A stretch of DNA of 33,406 nt from Gemmatimonadota bacterium (lineage in GTDB: Bacteria > Gemmatimonadota > Gemmatimonadetes > Palauibacterales > KS3-K002). Below are positions 15,464 through 22,575 of this stretch, in pieces. The stretch lies in contig CP070815.1 in assembly GCA_020344215.1 (NCBI GenBank), positions 873,330 through 906,735 on the forward strand, in the 5' to 3' direction. A model generated the notes under the pieces. The model made no database searches and was not told the DNA's origin. It was given only the letters and a program-made list of their open reading frames with translations. Numbering within the stretch: the first letter of the stretch is position 1; the number at the start of each line of letters is the position of its first letter. The position numbers and the translations under genes are program-made.

Positions 15464-16334
15464 CGGGCTCGCTCTCCGTGGTATACAGGACGAGGTCGTC
15501 CAGCGTGGCCGCCTCGATCACGGCAGAACCGCCCAGCTCCCGGCGCGCCGCGGCGACGTCGTCGGTCAGCGCCTCGAACCCGTGGGCGCCGCGATGGATA
15601 CCGCGGAAGTAGCCCCGCGGCAGTCGCTCCAAGAGCTCCAGCCCGCCTTTGACCAGCGCCCAGCGCTCGAGGATCTCGTCCTTCGCCGCCGAGAAGACGA
15701 TCCGCCCGTTCTGGATCAGCGTGATGAAGTCGGCGATCCGTTCCAGGTCCGACGTGATGTGCGTCGAGAACAGGATCGATGTCCGCTCGTCCTGGAGCAG
15801 CTCGGTCAGCGTGTCGAGCAGGTCGCGTCGGAAGACGGGGTCGAGCCCCGAGGTCGGCTCGTCCAGCACCACCAGCTCGGCCCGGTGCGACAGGGCGAGC
15901 GCCAGCGCGAACTTGGTCTTGTTGCCGTGGGACAGCGCGCCGAACCGCTTGCGTAGCGGCAGCTCGAAGGCGTCGGCGAGCCGGCGGAACGTCTCCCACT
16001 CCCAGCTGCGGTAGAAGCGGGCCACCAGCGCCGCATTGCCCGTCAGCGTCAGGTGTCGGTAGAAGTGCGGCTCGTCGTGGACGAAGCCGATCCGCGAACG
16101 GAGCGCGGCGCCCTGCCGGGCGGGGTCGAGGCCGAAGGCGCGGATCGCACCGTCGTCGCGGCGTAGGAGCCCCAGGATGAGCTTCAGCGTGGTCGTCTTG
16201 CCGGCGCCGTTCGGTCCGATGAGCCCCATGATGTAGCCGCGGGGCAGCGTGAACGACACGTCGGCCAACGCGAACCCGGGGTATCGCTTGCAGAGGCCGT
16301 CCACCTTGAGTACGCCGGTCGTCTCGGCGTTCAT
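15456..16334 (-). CDS. ABC transporter ATP-binding protein
   Basis: A 292-residue ATPase of the YtrB/EcsA-like group. Walker A is GPNGAGKTT at about residues 40-48. The signature region reads LSHGNKTKFALALAL in place of LSGGQ, and Walker B is LVVLDEPTSGLDP. An SDLERIADF H-loop region (LFSTHITSDLERI) follows. The C-terminal 80 residues are the extension common in this subfamily. It energises the permease at 14756-15463, with which it overlaps by 8 bases. It also overlaps the upstream permease gene by 4 bases (16331-16334). The related ATPase in the same operon has LSHGMKTK, so Asn replaces the usual Met here. Confidence 0.92.
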   Translation of the reverse strand: MNAETTGVLKVDGLCKRYPGFALADVSFTLPRGYIMGLIGPNGAGKTTTLKLILGLLRRDDGAIRAFGLDPARQGAALRSRIGFVHDEPHFYRHLTLTGNAALVARFYRSWEWETFRRLADAFELPLRKRFGALSHGNKTKFALALALSHRAELVVLDEPTSGLDPVFRRDLLDTLTELLQDERTSILFSTHITSDLERIADFITLIQNGRIVFSAAKDEILERWALVKGGLELLERLPRGYFRGIHRGAHGFEALTDDVAAARRELGGSAVIEAATLDDLVLYTTESEPDA

Positions 16335-17041
16335 AGATCGCGCCGCCGGAAGATCGCCAGGGCGATCCGGTAGCTGACCCAGTTCACCAGGACCAGCGTC
16401 AGCAACAGCGCCAGCTGGAAGACGGGGACGGATAGCGTCTCACGCAGCGCCGCGATGCCGGCGGTCAGCGCCCGGAACACGGAGGCTACGCCGCCTTCCA
16501 CGCCATCCTGGCTGCCCGTGGTCTTCGCCACCACGAACGTGCCCGCACCGATGATCTGCAGGACGACCAACATCAGCATCACGCCCATCAGGCCGAACTT
16601 GGTGGTGAAGGGGAGGAGCAGGGCGATGATGAACGTGGTGACGCCGGCGGCCAGCAGCAGGCGGTCCGGGTCGAGGAACATCGCGGGCGCGAGCCTGCTG
16701 CCGGGCACGAAGGCCGCCAGGCCGAGGACCATGACGAATATCCCCACGGCCAGCGCCCAGACCGTCAGGTAGCGGCCCCGCACCAGGTCGGCGCGCGTGA
16801 CGGGCAGCGTGCACGACCACGCCGCGGCGGCGAACCTGTCGTCGCGACTCAGCGGAATCACGGTGAGAAACGACAGGTAGACGCAGGTGAAGACCAGCCA
16901 GAACAGCGGCTGGTTGATGACGATGACCATGTAGACCTGGAAGGCGGCGAAGATCAGCACGGCCGGCAGCAGGGCGCGCCGGTGCAGGATGAAGTCGCGC
17001 CGCAGTTGGATCCAGTCCTGGCGCAGCATATCAGTCGTCAT
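16331..17041 (-). CDS. ABC-2-type transporter permease
   Basis: A 236-residue membrane protein starting MTTDMLRQDWIQLRRDFILH, with hydrophobic spans near 24-45, 48-64, 95-118, 127-147, 152-170 and 205-228. After the second span it has the RDDRFAAAAWSCTLPVTRAD segment, equivalent to the YQRTELLWNSLPVSR segment of the other permease in this operon. It pairs with the ATPase at 17031-17900, which it overlaps by 11 bases. The frame is open further upstream, but that part lies inside the ATPase gene; the ATG at 17041 is the natural start. Substrate unknown. Confidence 0.88.
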   Translation of the reverse strand: MTTDMLRQDWIQLRRDFILHRRALLPAVLIFAAFQVYMVIVINQPLFWLVFTCVYLSFLTVIPLSRDDRFAAAAWSCTLPVTRADLVRGRYLTVWALAVGIFVMVLGLAAFVPGSRLAPAMFLDPDRLLLAAGVTTFIIALLLPFTTKFGLMGVMLMLVVLQIIGAGTFVVAKTTGSQDGVEGGVASVFRALTAGIAALRETLSVPVFQLALLLTLVLVNWVSYRIALAIFRRRDL

Positions 17042-17900
17042 TCGCGCCCTCCTTTCCGTACAGCACCATGATGTCGTCCAGCGAGGCGCGCTCGATGACG
17101 AACCCGTTGCCGAAGCGGCGGCGCGCTTCGTCGACCCGCGAGGTGAGCCCTTCGAACCCGTGCCGCCGGACGCGGACGCCCTGCAGGAAGGCGCGGGCCT
17201 CGGCATCCAGCGCCTCGCGGCCGCCCTTCACTACGGCCCAGTTCTCGGCCAGCTGGTGCATCGGGTTCGAGAAGACCGCCCGTCCGTCCTTCAGAAAAGT
17301 GACGAAGTCGGCCGTCCGCTCGAGATCCGCCGTGATGTGCGAGGAGAAGAGCACCGAGGTGTGCTCGTCCTGCAAGAGCCCCGCCAGCATATCGAGCAGC
17401 CGGCGCCGGAAGACGGGGTCGAGCCCGGTAGTCGGCTCGTCCAGCAGCACCAGCTCGGCACCGTGCGACAGTGCCAGGGCCAGCGCGAACTTCGTCTTCA
17501 TCCCGTGGGACAGCTTCTTGAACTTCTTGTCCAGCGGCAGCTCGAACTCACCGGCCAGCGCACGAAAGCGTCCCTCGTCCCACTTCGCGTAGAACGGGGC
17601 GACGGCCGAAGCCAGGTGCTTCAGTTTGACGTCGTCGTGGTAGCGCGGCTCGTCCGGGACGAAACCGATCCGCGATTTGATCGCCGCCTCGTCCGCCAGG
17701 TTGTCCAGGCCGAAGACCCGGATGGCGCCACCGTCGCGGCGTACCAGGTTCATGATCAGCTTGATCAGCGTCGTCTTGCCCGCGCCGTTGGGGCCGATGA
17801 GCCCCATGATGTAGCCCCGCGGTAGCTGCAACGACACCTCGCTCAGCGTGAAGCCCTTGTACCGTTTACCAACTCCGTCGATCTCCAGTGCGTAGTCCAT
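17031..17900 (-). CDS. ABC transporter ATP-binding protein (YtrB-like)
   Basis: A 289-residue ATPase close in sequence to the second ATPase of this operon. Walker A is GPNGAGKTT at about 36-44, the signature is LSHGMKTKFALALAL, and Walker B is LVLLDEPTTGLDP, with SSHITADLERTADFV after it. First transporter gene behind the GntR regulator (one base between stop and start). The doubled ATPase/permease arrangement suggests either two transporters or one hetero-complex; the sequence does not decide. YtrB-like systems in Firmicutes respond to cell-wall antibiotics, but extending that role here is speculation. Confidence 0.92.
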   Translation of the reverse strand: MDYALEIDGVGKRYKGFTLSEVSLQLPRGYIMGLIGPNGAGKTTLIKLIMNLVRRDGGAIRVFGLDNLADEAAIKSRIGFVPDEPRYHDDVKLKHLASAVAPFYAKWDEGRFRALAGEFELPLDKKFKKLSHGMKTKFALALALSHGAELVLLDEPTTGLDPVFRRRLLDMLAGLLQDEHTSVLFSSHITADLERTADFVTFLKDGRAVFSNPMHQLAENWAVVKGGREALDAEARAFLQGVRVRRHGFEGLTSRVDEARRRFGNGFVIERASLDDIMVLYGKEGANDD

Positions 17901-17901
17901 C

Positions 17902-18279
17902 TCATTCGTCCTCGGCGTAGAGCAGGCGGAGCATCTCCGCCAGTTGGTCCGAACCCACGTTCAGCAGCCGCGCCTGGTCCACCGCCTCGGCCAGCTTCTC
18001 CTCCACCGCCTTCATCCGCTTCTCCCGCAGAAACTCCGGGTTCTGCGCCGCTACGAACGTACCCTTGCCGCCCACCGTGTTGATGAAGCCCTCGCGCTCC
18101 AGCTCCTCGTAGGAACGCTTCGTCGTGATCACGCTGATCTGGAGGTCGCGCGCCAGCTTGCGGATCGATGGGAGCAGGTCGCCCTCCGACAACTCGCCGC
18201 TCAGGATCTGCGCCCGGATCTGCCGCACGATCTGCTCGTAGATCGGGTCGGGCGACGCGTTCGAGATGACGATCCTCAT
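17902..18279 (-). CDS. GntR family regulator, YtrA subfamily
   Basis: A 125-residue short GntR protein. The winged helix-turn-helix spans about residues 8-76 (DPIYEQIVRQIRAQILSGEL, LLPSIRKLARDLQISVITTK, RSYEELEREGFI and GGKGTFVA). A short helical tail (to about 120) replaces the large effector domain, as in the YtrA subfamily. Such regulators repress the ABC operon they head. Here the four transporter genes follow with one-base spacing or overlaps. A perfect 8-7-8 inverted repeat overlaps its promoter. It is probably a homodimer, with an unknown effector or none. Confidence 0.93.
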   Translation of the reverse strand: MRIVISNASPDPIYEQIVRQIRAQILSGELSEGDLLPSIRKLARDLQISVITTKRSYEELEREGFINTVGGKGTFVAAQNPEFLREKRMKAVEEKLAEAVDQARLLNVGSDQLAEMLRLLYAEDE

Positions 18280-18354
18280 CGGCGGACTCCCCCTCGGGTC
18301 CCTGCACGGGCGGCCTGAGCCGGGCCCCGGCGGCCAGACGGCGTTGTGTATCTA

Positions 18355-18403
18355 CTGTATATGCCGTCTATATACAGCATAGCATGTGAGGCTGCGAAGT
18401 CAA
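18355..18403 (-). promoter_or_regulatory. promoter and operator of the GntR/ABC operon
   Basis: Reading the minus strand, TTGACT (18403-18398), a 16-base spacer and TATGCT (18381-18376) form a promoter. The inverted repeat CTGTATAT-N7-ATATACAG (18355-18377) is perfect and covers the last two bases of the -10 and the transcription start. A dimer bound here would block initiation, so autorepression of the operon is likely. The leader to the gntR ATG is about 90 bases. Confidence 0.65.
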
Positions 18404-18420
18404 GGGCCGGCCGGGCAGGG

Positions 18421-18488
18421 TTGACGGGGTAGAGCGGTGGGGTAGATTCGGGAGAGAATATGACTAGGATAATATGACCACGATCATA
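18421..18488 (+). promoter_or_regulatory. promoter and putative operator of the Phd/VapC pair
   Basis: TTGACG (18421-18426), a 16-base spacer and TAGATT (18443-18448) make a modest promoter. Just downstream, AATATGAC occurs twice (18457-18464 and 18471-18478). The second copy is part of an inverted repeat TATGA-N6-TCATA (18473-18488). Overlap with the expected start site fits autorepression by the antitoxin complex. Confidence 0.45.
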
Positions 18489-18493
18489 CTCAC

Positions 18494-18727
18494 ATGACTC
18501 GAACCGTATCTAAGTCCCAGCTCAAGGCCCGGGCCCTCCAGTACTTCCGGGAGGTCGAGCGCACCGGCGAGGAGCTCATCATCACCCACCACGGACGGCC
18601 GGTCCTGAAGCTTGTCCCGTACCGCGACGACCCCGGCGAGGCACTGCGGGCGCTCCGCGACACGGTCGTCGAGTACCGGGCCCCCACGGAGCCCGTGGGC
18701 GCGGAGGACTGGGAGGCCTTGGAATGA
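18494..18727 (+). CDS. Phd/YefM-type antitoxin
   Basis: A 77-residue antitoxin of the Phd/YefM family. The N-terminal part is the DNA-binding dimer domain (VSKSQLKARALQYFREVERT, GEELIITHHGRPVLKLVPY). The C-terminal 30 residues, ending PVGAEDWEALE, are the toxin-binding tail. Its stop overlaps the toxin ATG by 4 bases. Repeated AATATGAC elements lie directly upstream and are probably its operator. It binds and inactivates the adjacent PIN toxin. All parts look intact, in contrast to the broken antitoxin near 12.3 kb. Confidence 0.92.
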   Translation: MTRTVSKSQLKARALQYFREVERTGEELIITHHGRPVLKLVPYRDDPGEALRALRDTVVEYRAPTEPVGAEDWEALE

Positions 18728-19119
18728 TCGTCCTCGACACCCATGTCTGGGTCTGGTGGGTGTCAGGGGTGGGAGAGCTTTCGCCGCGCGCCGGGGAGCT
18801 AATCGCCGAGGCCGTGATAGATCGCGCGCTGCACGTCTCCTGCATCAGCGCTTGGGAGGTCGCGATGCTGGTCCGGCGCGGGCGGCTGGTGCTAACGATG
18901 GGTGTCGAGGATTGGGTTGCCAGATCCGAGGCGCTCCCGTTCCTACGCTTCGTGCCGGTGGACAACCGGATCGCGCTGGGGGCCGTACGCCTCCCGGAGC
19001 CGCTGCACCGCGATCCCGCAGATCGCATCATCCTCTCCACCGCCCAAACGCTCGGCGCCACTCTGGTCACCCGGGACGAGAGGCTCTGGGACTATCCCCA
19101 CGTCGAGACAGCCTGGTGA
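18724..19119 (+). CDS. VapC-like PIN-domain toxin
   Basis: A 131-residue PIN-domain RNase with a complete acidic site: D5 (IVLDTHVWVWW), E45 (SAWEVAML), D100 (DPADRIILSTA) and D118 (VTRDERL). The DTHVWVWW start and DPADRII motif are typical of PIN toxins paired with Phd-type antitoxins. Cytoplasmic ribonuclease, expected to cut tRNA or mRNA when released. Translationally coupled (ATGA overlap) to the antitoxin gene. No damage visible. Confidence 0.92.
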   Translation: MIVLDTHVWVWWVSGVGELSPRAGELIAEAVIDRALHVSCISAWEVAMLVRRGRLVLTMGVEDWVARSEALPFLRFVPVDNRIALGAVRLPEPLHRDPADRIILSTAQTLGATLVTRDERLWDYPHVETAW

Positions 19120-19424
19120 CGGCCGCGGCGGCCACGTTCCAGCCTCGCCATCGAAGAAGGGGGCGGGCGAGGGCATCGGCCAGGAGGTCTGAGCGGGATT
19201 TGGCAGTGCATGACCGCCTGTGGGATTGCGATCCCATATGCGGTCGTCCGAGCCGAGCGTGAGCGAACTGAAAAGGCGGCGTAGTCCCTTGCCAGGCTAT
19301 GAGCTTGGGAACCCGGGCTCACGGGCACGTTGTATGCATGGCAAAATGAAGCTGCAGGGCATCACCAGTCGACGGAGATCGTGGCCATGATGACCCTCAC
19401 ACCGGCGGACAGAGAGTAGCCGCT
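19120..19424. other. intergenic region between VapC pair and first ADOP gene
   Basis: 305 bases with no supported gene. It contains the strong hairpin at 19212-19245. I see no convincing promoter or further gene remnant. The open frames here are short and lack family features. Confidence 0.4.
19212..19245. repeat. nested inverted repeat (hairpin) downstream of vapC
   Basis: GACCGC (19212-19217) pairs with GCGGTC (19240-19245), and TGGGAT (19221-19226) with ATCCCA (19231-19236), around a TGCG loop. The three-base internal loop can add a T-A and a G-U pair, leaving a single mismatch in a 14-pair stem. It lies 93 bases beyond the toxin stop. Without a T-run it is not a standard terminator. Confidence 0.5.
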
Positions 19425-21926
19425 ATGAACCGATGGATCGACAAGCTGCCCCCAGCGGCGCGGGTCGGCGTCTCCCTACTCGGACTGCCGGTCGGGCCGG
19501 GTGAGCGGATCGTCGCAGCGCTTCGCACCCTCCACCATGCGGTCCGGAGCCTCACCCGCAGTCCCGGGTTCGCCCTGACCTCGGTTCTCACGCTTGGGAT
19601 CGGGATCGGCGCGTGCACCATGATCTTCAGCGTCGTGTACCCGGTGCTCGTCTCCCCATTGCCTTATCCCGAGTCCGAGGGGATTGCGGTTCTGTTCGAG
19701 CTGAGTCCGCCTCCCGATGCGCAACGGGGCTGGGTCTCGCCACTGACCTTCAGAGACTGGCGGGAGCGGAGCGAGCGCTTCGAACAACTCGTGGCCTACA
19801 ACTTGAGGTTCTTCAGCTGGACGGGCGGTGAGGAACCCGAGTTGCTGAGCGGTTGGGCCGTATCGGCGGGCTACTTCCGTCTGTTCGGCGCTGGAATGAC
19901 GCTGGGGCGGGGATTCACCGAAGAGGAGGACCGCCCCGGCGGCGCGCGCGTCGTCGTCATCTCTCACGCGTTCTGGAGACAGCGTTTCGGTTCCGATCCC
20001 GAGGTTCTGGGTCGGACCATGACGCTGGACGGCGCTCCGTTCACCATCGTCGGCGTGGCAAGTCCACTGATCGGGTTTCCGTCCCGTGGGGACTACTGGC
20101 TCCCTGCCGCGATCGACTACAGCCGGGAGGTGCGCGACTTCCGATACTTGGGAGTGATTGGGCGTCTCAGGCCCGGCTCCAGTATCGAAGACGCGCGAGC
20201 CGAGTTGGCGCATATCTCTCGCGCCGTGGCGGTGGCGAACCCTGACACCAACACGGGTTGGGGCGCCCAGGTGCAGGGGCTGAAGGAGTTTCGGGTCGGG
20301 TACGTTCGTCCGATTCTGGTGGGGATGTCGGTGGCGGTGGGCCTCCTCTTACTGATCGCCATCGGGAACGTCACGAACCTGTCGATCGCCCGGAGCACTG
20401 GCAGACAGACGGATGCAGCCATCCGCCGGGCACTCGGCGCCAGTCGCGCTGCCATCGCCCGAGTGTTCGTCGCCGAAGCGATGGTCCTCTCCGTCGCCGG
20501 GAGCGCACTCGGTGTGATGCTGGCTACCTGGGGTACCGAGGCCCTCGCCGGGATGGCACTCCGGTCACTGCCGAGAGTGGAGCAACTCACCGTCGACGTC
20601 CGATGCATCCTCTTCGCGCTGGTCGCGGCCGCCGCGGCCGGAATTGTGCTCGGTCTCCTGTCCGTGATGATCGCGGGAGGACAGGACCTGAGCGAGATTC
20701 TTCGAGCCGGCGGCCGCGGGGGAACGGCGCCGGCCCGCGCGCACCGCATCAGGGAGGCGGTGCTGACTACGCAGGTAGGGCTGGCCCTCGCGCTTCTCAT
20801 CGGGGCCACGTTGCTGACCCAGAGTCTGTGGCGTCTGGGCCGGGTCGATGCCGGTTTCTCGCCTGAAGACGTTCTCACTTTCAGCTTCGATCTCCCCGCT
20901 GCTTCGTATCCGGAGCCCGAGGTGGAATGGGCCTTCTACCGAGATGTGCTGACGCGAATCCGTGGCCTTCCCGGCGTAGAGGCGGCGGGCGTCGTCACGC
21001 CTATCCCCCTGGAGATGGGAAGCGTCCCCACGTCCTGGTCCCTCTCGGCCGAGGTGAGCGATCCCTCCGAGCCGACCGCTATGGCCCACATGCGGACGGT
21101 CACCTCGGGCTATTTCGAGGCCATGCGCATCCGTCTTCTGAGCGGGCGCTTCATCGACGACGCGGACCGGGATGGCTCCATGCAAGTGGCTCTGGTCAAC
21201 CAGGCCTTCGTCGACCGCTACCTCAGGGGACACGATCCGTTGGGAGTGCGGATCTCTCCAGGCGAGCCGGACGCCGACGAATCGGAGTGGATCACGATCG
21301 TGGGAGTGGTGGGGGACATTCGCTTCCGGTCTCTCAGGCACGAGGCGGAGCCGGAGATCTATCTCCCCACCCTCCAGCTGCCCGTCGGCTGGGGCCACCT
21401 GGTGGTCCGGGCCAGTGGCCCGCGAGACCCTATCGCCCGGTCGGTGACCGAGTCCGTGCTACGCGTCGATTCCAATCTGCCCCTGGCCGACGTTAGGACT
21501 GGGAAAGATATCATCGAGAAGCAGCTTCGGGTCCCGAAGCTGAGCACTGCGCTCACTGCGCTCTTCGCGGTCATGGCGACGGCGCTGGCGGTGGTGGGGA
21601 TCTTGGGCGTGCTCTCAACCGTGGTGGCTCAGCGGATGCGGGAGATCGGACTCAGGATCGCTTTGGGTGCCCGGCCGAGTGGCATCTGGAGGTTCGTGCT
21701 GCTGCGCGGGATGCGGCCCGTGGTTATCGGCCTCGCTTTTGGCCTCGCCGTCTCGCTCGCTGCTTCCCGCCTCCTGGAGAGCCAGGTCTACGGTGTCAGC
21801 ACGCTGAATCCGCTCGCCTTCCTCCTTCCCACCCTGGTTCTTGCGGCCGCGGGCCTTCTGGCATGTCTCGTCCCAAGTGCGCGGGCGTCCGCCGCGGATC
21901 CAGCGAGTCTGTTGCGGTCAGAGTGA
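19425..21926 (+). CDS. ADOP-type ABC transporter permease (MacB/FtsX-like)
   Basis: An 833-residue inner-membrane protein of the duplicated-permease (ADOP) family. It has an early span at about 45-68 (GFALTSVLTLGIGIGACTMI) and a MacB-like periplasmic domain at about 80-280. An FtsX segment follows near 300-430 (VGLLLLIAIGNVTNLSIARS, RRALGASRAAIARVF). After a span near 445-465 come a second periplasmic domain and a C-terminal FtsX segment (ILGVLSTVVAQRMREIGLRI, ALGARPSGIWRFVLL). It lacks the PadR-linked prefix domain seen in the permease at 22576-25230; instead there is a short unrelated N-terminal tail of about 30 residues. Such permeases need a separate ATPase, and none is adjacent. Function unknown; transenvelope transport or signalling is the family expectation. 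Confidence 0.92.
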   Translation: MNRWIDKLPPAARVGVSLLGLPVGPGERIVAALRTLHHAVRSLTRSPGFALTSVLTLGIGIGACTMIFSVVYPVLVSPLPYPESEGIAVLFELSPPPDAQRGWVSPLTFRDWRERSERFEQLVAYNLRFFSWTGGEEPELLSGWAVSAGYFRLFGAGMTLGRGFTEEEDRPGGARVVVISHAFWRQRFGSDPEVLGRTMTLDGAPFTIVGVASPLIGFPSRGDYWLPAAIDYSREVRDFRYLGVIGRLRPGSSIEDARAELAHISRAVAVANPDTNTGWGAQVQGLKEFRVGYVRPILVGMSVAVGLLLLIAIGNVTNLSIARSTGRQTDAAIRRALGASRAAIARVFVAEAMVLSVAGSALGVMLATWGTEALAGMALRSLPRVEQLTVDVRCILFALVAAAAAGIVLGLLSVMIAGGQDLSEILRAGGRGGTAPARAHRIREAVLTTQVGLALALLIGATLLTQSLWRLGRVDAGFSPEDVLTFSFDLPAASYPEPEVEWAFYRDVLTRIRGLPGVEAAGVVTPIPLEMGSVPTSWSLSAEVSDPSEPTAMAHMRTVTSGYFEAMRIRLLSGRFIDDADRDGSMQVALVNQAFVDRYLRGHDPLGVRISPGEPDADESEWITIVGVVGDIRFRSLRHEAEPEIYLPTLQLPVGWGHLVVRASGPRDPIARSVTESVLRVDSNLPLADVRTGKDIIEKQLRVPKLSTALTALFAVMATALAVVGILGVLSTVVAQRMREIGLRIALGARPSGIWRFVLLRGMRPVVIGLAFGLAVSLAASRLLESQVYGVSTLNPLAFLLPTLVLAAAGLLACLVPSARASAADPASLLRSE

Positions 21927-21932
21927 CGGAAG

Positions 21933-21970
21933 AAGCCCGGAGGATCTCCTCCGGGCTTAACGTTTTTCTA
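21933..21970 (+). terminator. Rho-independent terminator after first ADOP gene
   Basis: AAGCCCGGAGG (21933-21943) pairs with CCTCCGGGCTT (21948-21958) around a 4-base loop, followed by AACGTTTTTCT. It lies 7 bases after the ADOP stop and has both a strong stem and a T-run. Confidence 0.85.
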
Positions 21971-21984
21971 CTCGTCAACCACGG

Positions 21985-22203
21985 CTACAAGGGCGGTGTA
22001 GGCGATCCCTGTGTCGGGCCCCGCTTCGAACGGCCGCCAAACCACCGGCGCCAACCCGTCACCTCATCCGAGCCCTTGAGCTTCATCTTCTTCAGCTTGT
22101 CGACGCCCTTGGGACGATCACGTCCGGAGGCGGTGGCGAACAGGCGGCGATAGGTCTCGTCCTGGTAGATCGGAGCAACGCGCTTCTTGTACTCGAACCA
22201 CAT
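21985..22203 (-). CDS. possible small hypothetical protein, 72 residues
   Basis: An ATG at 22203 with a perfect AGGAGGT (22211-22217) 7 bases upstream opens a 72-residue frame, MWFEYKKRVAPIYQDETYRR and onward, ending at 21985. The frame is also open upstream for another 58 codons, with similarly protein-like text (EGRQFGRKRYIETQEVPP). I recognise no domain. The first 50 residues are rich in charged residues and aromatic positions and look coding; the last 20 are low-complexity. It overlaps a second candidate frame that starts at 22442. One of the two, or a frameshifted gene combining them, may be real. Confidence 0.35.
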   Translation of the reverse strand: MWFEYKKRVAPIYQDETYRRLFATASGRDRPKGVDKLKKMKLKGSDEVTGWRRWFGGRSKRGPTQGSPTPPL

Positions 22204-22442
22204 GGGCGGGACCTCCTGGGTCTCGATGTAGCGCTTCCGGCCGAACTGTCGGCCCTCTTTGGATTGGGCTTGGCGAACAGGCTTCTCGAACCTACTGCAC
22301 AACGGTGGGTGAAGACAACCTCTGTCAGCCCAACCGCTCCCGCTTCTCCGCCGCGGCCCTTCCGTCCTGCACGGCACCCCACAAGAGCAGGCCGGCGGCC
22401 CGCGACCCCGAATAGCGCTTTCGCCTTGGCTTCTCTAGACAT
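22092..22442 (-). CDS. alternative small ORF, 116 residues, low confidence
   Basis: An ATG at 22442 has AGGAGAGG (upstream on the minus strand, 22459-22452) about 9 bases away. The frame begins MSREAKAKALFGVAGRRPAL and runs to 22092. The first 20 residues look plausible, but the rest is Ser/Pro/Arg-rich, as expected from the wrong frame of GC-rich DNA. It overlaps the 72-residue candidate in another frame. A single gene with a frameshift between about 22210 and 22380 would reconcile both ribosome sites. No family is recognised. Confidence 0.2.
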   Translation of the reverse strand: MSREAKAKALFGVAGRRPALVGCRAGRKGRGGEAGAVGLTEVVFTHRCAVGSRSLFAKPNPKRADSSAGSATSRPRRSRPCGSSTRSALLRSTRTRPIAACSPPPPDVIVPRASTS

Positions 22443-22575
22443 GCGGTTCAACCTCTCCTGTCAGACGTCACCGCGCTCACCCCCGCCGGTCTCGGCGATC
22501 CGCCAGCATGATCGCTCCCAAGCTGAGCCGCGCCGGGACTAGCAGCCCGAGAACGCTGCGGGTGGACGTGACGCC

